The position numbers were made by a program, and so were the translations under genes. Source: an uncultured Alphaproteobacteria bacterium (lineage in GTDB: Bacteria; Pseudomonadota; Alphaproteobacteria; CAAHEQ01; UBA3637). From it: a stretch of DNA of 17,861 bases. The stretch spans positions 1 to 17,861 of the forward strand of contig CANREI010000020.1 of the NCBI GenBank assembly GCA_947629595.1, written 5' to 3'. Shown piece after piece: positions 14,733 to 17,861 of this stretch. Below the pieces are notes generated by a model. That model was not told the origin of the DNA, did no database searches, and saw only the letters and a list, made by a program, of their open reading frames with translations. How positions within the stretch are numbered: the first letter of the stretch is position 1; each line of letters begins with the position of its first letter.

Positions 14733-14867
14733 ATAAATTTTTTAATTATTTTCAACGCATTGTTTTACAAATAATGCGAAAGGTAAAGTTGTGTTTTTTT
14801 CTTATCTTTCCTCAATGAAACGTCCGTTTTGCAACACCATATTTTATTGATATTTCAATCACTTTGT

Positions 14868-14921
14868 AAAAAAAACAACGGGCAAAACGGAAACTCAAGA
14901 AAAACCGTTCTGCCCGCCGTT
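14868..14921 (-). terminator. Intrinsic terminator of the pilin-like gene
   Basis: A long stem (14877-14890 with 14905-14921; core CGGGCA/TGCCCG plus ACGG/CCGT, with one mismatch pair and one bulge) is followed on the minus strand by GTTTTTTTT. It lies about 40 bases past the stop at 14963. Confidence 0.8.
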
Positions 14922-14962
14922 CTTTGCCTTAAAAAGACGCTCTTTTTAAAGCAAATAAGAGG

Positions 14963-15403
14963 TTAGCTTTGTTTGAAAGTATACTCGAATGATGTAGATT
15001 CATCGGTGCATTTATCTGTTACACCTAAAATACTGGCGCCGGCTTTGCAAACACCGGCAGCACCGAAGTCAATCGTCATTTTAACCGAATCCTCATCAAC
15101 AGACACACCACTGATTGTAGCACCGCCGGGTGTTTTATTAGCGTTTGTTGAATCTGTTGTTAAGCCGGTACTATATAAAGAATACTTGCTCTCTGTAAAT
15201 GCATTGCCTGTTGCGGCGGCAGTTTGTTTGGCCGAGTATAACACGACAGCAAATTTGGTTGCCATATCCAAAGCTTCATTGGCGCGATAGCGGTTCATAG
15301 CCATAGAATAGCCGGCAATGCCGCCGATTGATAAAACGCCGATAATAGCTAAAACGCCCAGCATTTCAACCATTGACCGACCTGATTCGTTTGTTCTTTT
15401 CAT
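14963..15403 (-). CDS. Type IV pilin-like protein
   Basis: This 146-residue protein has a class III (prepilin) signal: a short basic leader MKRTNESG, then RSMVEMLGVLAIIGVLSIGG. Cleavage after G8 puts the conserved glutamate at position +5 (E13), and the hydrophobic helix runs about 14-32. The usual +1 Phe is replaced by Arg. The body is small and Thr/Ser/Ala rich, and ends with a cysteine pair (C119, C132), the usual disulfide-bound region of pilins. The same GRSM(V/I)EMLGVLAI block begins the core of the gene at 16305, so both should use one prepilin peptidase. No pilus ATPase, peptidase or platform gene is nearby. AAGGA lies about 8 bases before the ATG. A long leader with three hairpins and a strong terminator suggest high, regulated expression. 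Confidence 0.88.
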   Translation of the reverse strand: MKRTNESGRSMVEMLGVLAIIGVLSIGGIAGYSMAMNRYRANEALDMATKFAVVLYSAKQTAAATGNAFTESKYSLYSTGLTTDSTNANKTPGGATISGVSVDEDSVKMTIDFGAAGVCKAGASILGVTDKCTDESTSFEYTFKQS

Positions 15404-15512
15404 TTTTTTATCCTTTCATTTAGGTTATTTTTCAAACTCCCCGAGCCTGAAAAACGTTGTTTTTAAGGCATTATTGCCTTTTTTTTCATTATTTGAGAGA
15501 TTCTTTCTCTCA
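15404..15512 (-). promoter_or_regulatory. Structured 5' leader of the pilin-like gene
   Basis: If transcription starts near 15512, as the promoter predicts, the leader is about 109 bases long. It begins exactly with a hairpin, TGAGAGA/TCTCTCA (15494-15512). Two more follow: AAGGCA/TGCCTT (15465-15480) and TTTTTCA/TGAAAAA (15428-15454). A hairpin at the very 5' end commonly protects an mRNA from decay. On the plus strand the middle hairpin is followed by six Ts, so it could also block transcription entering from the other side. Confidence 0.5.
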
Positions 15513-15518
15513 ACAAAT

Positions 15519-15547
15519 AGCATAAATTAAACGTACGATTTTTGCAA
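15519..15547 (-). promoter_or_regulatory. Promoter of the pilin-like gene, inside the left arm end
   Basis: Minus-strand TTGCAA (15542-15547) and TATGCT (15519-15524) are 17 bases apart, facing out of the foldback element. The sequence is identical to the promoter at 16249-16277. Confidence 0.7.
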
Positions 15548-15761
15548 CACTTTTTTTCATTTTTTTCAAAAAAAATTTATTTTGGCCGGAAATTGTTGAT
15601 ATTTCGGTTGTTTTTAAAGGGTTGGTTTTGGCGTTTTGAGGGCAAAAATTACCCCCGAATCCGCGTTGCATTAAAGGTACGTTTATTTGAGGACGGGCAA
15701 TTAGGAAAATATGTTTGTTTTCGCTATTATTTGGGGGATAAATTCATATTATTGGTAATCT

Positions 15762-15830
15762 TTTCCCTCTATCGGCGGGTGTGATGCGCTGCTGAAAGGG
15801 GCGCATCGCTATGGGCCGATAGGGGGAAGG
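15762..15830 (-). repeat. Nested hairpin, class A variant
   Basis: The outer stem is CTATCGGC (15769-15776) with GCCGATAG (15815-15822), extended by TTTCCCT/GGGGGAA. The inner stem is GATGCGC (15783-15789) with GCGCATC (15801-15807). The shoulders GGGTGT and GCTATGG match the other class A copies, but the inner stem is entirely different and still fully paired. Confidence 0.85.
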
Positions 15831-15902
15831 GTAAAATTCGGCACTTTTTCTTAATTTTCGGCTGATGATATTTTATTTTGAGAGGAGAGATTTTGTTTCT
15901 CT

Positions 15903-15964
15903 CTTATTTTCGGCGGGAAGTGCTATCCCGCTTTTGTGGGATAGCGCGGTGGGCCGAAAATAAG
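15903..15964 (-). repeat. Nested hairpin, class B
   Basis: The outer stem is CTTATTTTCGGC (15903-15914) with GCCGAAAATAAG (15953-15964). The inner stem is GCTATCCC (15922-15929) with GGGATAGC (15938-15945), extending further to a TTTT loop. It is the reverse-oriented relative of 1419-1481, with the same outer stem and another inner stem. A weak remnant of the partner hairpin (GGCA/TGCC, about 15971-15986) follows. Confidence 0.85.
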
Positions 15965-16010
15965 AAAAGAGGCAGAAAAAATATGCCGGTTTTTAATGTT
16001 ATCGCTGGAT

Positions 16011-16076
16011 TTTCCCTCTATCGGCGGGTGGGACAGACGGCTTTATGTCGTCTGTCGCTATGGGCCGATAGGGGAA
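16011..16076 (-). repeat. Nested hairpin, class A, inverted near-copy of 1231-1297
   Basis: The outer stem is CTATCGGC (16018-16025) with GCCGATAG (16064-16071). The inner stem is GACAGACG (16032-16039) with CGTCTGTC (16049-16056). It matches the hairpin at 1231-1297 in reverse orientation except for about two bases. Confidence 0.87.
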
Positions 16077-16248
16077 AAGTAATGGTTTATTTTTAAGAGT
16101 GTTGCACAAAAAAACGTACCTTTAATGCAACGCGGATTCAGGGGTAAAAATTGCCTTCAAAATGCCAAAATTCACCCTTCAAAAACAGCCGAAAAATCAA
16201 TGAATTCCAACCAAAATAAAATTTTTTTTAAAATTTTAAAAAAAAGTG

Positions 16249-16277
16249 TTGCAAAAATCGTACGTTTAATTTATGCT
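16249..16277 (+). promoter_or_regulatory. Promoter of the large cysteine-rich prepilin gene, inside the right arm end
   Basis: TTGCAA (16249-16254) and TATGCT (16272-16277) are 17 bases apart, facing out of the foldback element. The predicted start near 16284 leaves a 21-base leader before the ATG at 16305. Confidence 0.72.
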
Positions 16278-16304
16278 ATTCGTATACTGAAAGGGAGTCG
16301 GAAA

Positions 16305-17861
16305 ATGACAAAAAAATCAAAAAAACAAATGGAAAATCAATCACAAACAAAATATATGCAAAGCAATGAACCGCAAATTGCAGGCGGGGAGGCAGGAAAG
16401 AAAAACAGAATAAAAACACAATCTCAAAGCGGGCGCAGTATGATAGAAATGCTCGGGGTATTGGCCATTGTTGCCATTCTGTCCATTGGCGGAATTATTA
16501 TGTTTCGGTATGCCATGAACTACTATCAGGCCGATCAAATTGCCCATGAAATGAATATGATGCGCACCGATGCGCAGATAAAAATTGCCCAAGGTACGGA
16601 AAAATTAGCCTTTGGCGAGCCTTATGATCCGATGGGCGAATCCACGCTCGGACATATTCAATTTAATGATGATTATCCCATTGATTTTGCTTGCGCTTTG
16701 GCTGATGAAGAAGCCATTGAACTCTCCGGCATTTCATGTCACGTTGCAAATGCGTATTATATTGAATTGCAAAACATTCCCGAGGGTGTTTGTCGGCCGT
16801 TGGCGGAGTTATTGAACGGTCTGAGCGATATTATTGCGTTTAATGTGAACAAAAAGGAATATCCGGATAAAGGAAATTGCGAAGCGGGAAACGAAAATGT
16901 TTTAAATGCGGTTTTTTCGGCGGAAGCGGTGTCAAACCTGGTGTTCTGTGAAACAAGTACCGACTGTAACGAATCGCCGAATACGCCTTATTGCGATAAT
17001 GTTCGTCATGTCTGTGTGGAATGTGTGATTCATGATGATTGCGGCGACCATACCCAATATTGTGAAGAGAATACTTGCATAACATGTCCGAATGAAAAGG
17101 TGTGGGACGGAACAGATTGCGTGGAATGTACGGCAGACAGCGATTGTCCCACAGAAACACCGAAATGTGACGGCAAGACCTGTAAAAGGTGTGCGGAGAT
17201 TGATGAGAGAACGCCTGTTTGGAACGGCGAAAAGTGTGTGGAATGTACGGAAAACAGCCATTGTGCGGCCGGACAAGGGTGTTTAAGCAATAACACTTGC
17301 GGAAATTGCAGAGAGAACTCTCAATGCACAAGCAATAATTGCCAAAGCGGTATTTGTGAAAATTGCGAAACAAGCGCCGATTGCACGGAGAATCGATCCT
17401 GTGAAAACGGTATGTGTCACGATTCGTGCGTTGAACATCCGTCAGGCTGTGCAAGCGATACGCATTGCGATTCGACCACTTTAAAATGCGAACCCGATTG
17501 CCAAAGCAGTGAAGAATGTCCGGACTTGCAAGTTTGCAACCGTTACAGCGGACAATGCGAAGACGATTGCACGGCAGAAGGGGCCATGGATTGCAAAAAC
17601 GGTTCTCATTGTGATTTAGAAGCTCAAAAATGCCTGCCGAATTGTCAAAGCAGTGAAGAATGTCCGGATTTACAAGTTTGCAACAGTATATCGGGCGTTT
17701 GCGAAGATGATTGCACGGCGGAAGGGGCCATGGATTGCAAAAGCGGTTCTCATTGTGATTCGGAAGCTCAAAAATGCCTGCCGAATTGCCAAAGCAGTGA
17801 AGAATGTCCGGACTTGCAAGTTTGCAACCGTTACAGCGGACAATGCGAAGACGATTGCACG
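16305..17861 (+). CDS. Prepilin-anchored cysteine-rich repeat protein (3' end outside window)
   Basis: The frame is open for 519 codons from ATG 16305 to the window end with no stop. AAGGGAG lies 7 bases before the ATG. An unusually long, polar and basic leader (about 43 residues) precedes G43 and RSMIEMLGVLAIVAILSIGG. The conserved Glu is at +5 (E48) and the membrane helix is about 49-67, as in type IV prepilins. M9 or M18 could also be the start. Residues to about 200 are a pilin-like domain. After that come cysteine modules (CVECT-x-x-SDC, CITCPNEKVWDGTDC) like those of the gene at 1-1152. From 17502 a 48-residue unit repeats. A pilus-tip or cell-surface adhesin stabilised by disulfides is the best guess; the binding target is unknown. 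Confidence 0.87.
   Translation, partial: MTKKSKKQMENQSQTKYMQSNEPQIAGGEAGKKNRIKTQSQSGRSMIEMLGVLAIVAILSIGGIIMFRYAMNYYQADQIAHEMNMMRTDAQIKIAQGTEKLAFGEPYDPMGESTLGHIQFNDDYPIDFACALADEEAIELSGISCHVANAYYIELQNIPEGVCRPLAELLNGLSDIIAFNVNKKEYPDKGNCEAGNENVLNAVFSAEAVSNLVFCETSTDCNESPNTPYCDNVRHVCVECVIHDDCGDHTQYCEENTCITCPNEKVWDGTDCVECTADSDCPTETPKCDGKTCKRCAEIDERTPVWNGEKCVECTENSHCAAGQGCLSNNTCGNCRENSQCTSNNCQSGICENCETSADCTENRSCENGMCHDSCVEHPSGCASDTHCDSTTLKCEPDCQSSEECPDLQVCNRYSGQCEDDCTAEGAMDCKNGSHCDLEAQKCLPNCQSSEECPDLQVCNSISGVCEDDCTAEGAMDCKSGSHCDSEAQKCLPNCQSSEECPDLQVCNRYSGQCEDDCT
17502..17861 (+). repeat. 144-bp coding tandem repeat, 2.5 copies visible
   Basis: Copies begin at 17502, 17646 and 17790, exactly 144 bp (48 codons) apart, and the third runs off the window. 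Each unit has eight cysteines and is itself two related halves, with spacing C-x5-C-x5-C-x6-C-x3 and C-x7-C-x5-C-x6-C-x3. The 72 visible bases of copy 3 are identical to copy 1, while copy 2 differs at many sites around CNSISGVC. A degenerate half unit (CASDTHCDSTTLKCEPD) precedes copy 1. Confidence 0.92.

Larger units (their letters stand above)
15516..16280. mobile_element. Foldback (MITE-like) element with 169-bp inverted arms
   Basis: Left arm 15516-15684 and right arm 16112-16280 are inverted copies of equal length. By hand alignment they differ at about 23 of 169 positions with no net gap. The outermost 36 bases match perfectly (15516-15551 with 16245-16280), as do the innermost 28 (15657-15684 with 16112-16139). 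The 427-bp centre holds three nested hairpins and no gene, and no transposase is present. It could be a non-autonomous transposon, or an inverted duplication of a promoter region made when the prepilin genes duplicated. I see no clear target-site duplication. Confidence 0.75.
15404..16304. other. Gene-free 901-bp region between the two divergent prepilin genes
   Basis: This stretch is occupied by the pilin leader, the foldback element (15516-16280) and the short leader of the plus-strand gene. Open frames inside it (15542-15784, 15878-16096) cross the palindromes and have no believable start or content. Confidence 0.8.

Noticed and set aside
15542..16096. Two short plus-strand frames inside the foldback element
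   Set aside because: They traverse the hairpins, have no ribosome site, and are not related to each other or to any family.
16840..17454. 204-residue minus-strand frame opposite the cysteine-rich gene
   Set aside because: It is an antisense shadow of the TGY-rich cysteine repeats and gives a His/Arg-rich implausible protein.

Overview
The window looks like chromosomal DNA of an AT-rich, probably anaerobic alphaproteobacterium. The order yqeY-dnaG-rpoD and the sigma-70 signatures (a VELLSREGEIAIAKR block and an RSKKLRSFLE-type C-terminus) fit Alphaproteobacteria. A very short rubredoxin points to anaerobic metabolism. A gut-associated lineage is my guess and is not shown by the sequence.

Layout. 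(1) Bases 1-1152 hold the 3' end of a plus-strand gene for a cysteine-rich, probably secreted or surface protein with a lectin-like C-terminal domain. (2) Bases 1153-1677 hold no gene but an array of nested hairpins. (3) Bases 1678-14431 are a long block of minus-strand genes in several transcription units: a two-domain lysozyme/amidase; an acidic-repeat protein plus a small LuxR-type DNA-binding protein; rpoD-rsmB-nagZ; yqeY-dnaG; a 44-residue membrane protein; two tandem paralogs of unknown function; and a LOG-family nucleosidase plus a secreted TPR protein. Most units have a recognisable sigma-70 promoter. (4) A 44-residue rubredoxin is encoded on the plus strand at 14598-14732. (5) A type IV pilin-like gene lies on the minus strand at 14963-15403. 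(6) Bases 15404-16304 hold no gene but a foldback element with 169-bp inverted arms (about 86% identical, no net gaps) and three nested hairpins inside. The outer ends of the arms carry outward-facing promoters. (7) From 16305 to the window end runs an unfinished plus-strand gene: a prepilin-type N-terminus, then a long cysteine-rich region ending in 144-bp tandem repeats.

How it fits together. The centre is ordinary housekeeping: replication priming, the main sigma factor, rRNA methylation, and cell-wall recycling and hydrolysis. The two ends are accessory: pilin-anchored, disulfide-rich surface proteins next to palindromic repeat elements. The most unusual material is this coupling. A divergent pair of prepilin genes is driven from the two ends of one inverted-repeat element. 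The hairpins in that element recur in inverted orientation about 14.7 kb away, beside the other cysteine-rich gene. Homologous hairpin copies differ in sequence but keep their pairing, which suggests the folded structure is under selection.
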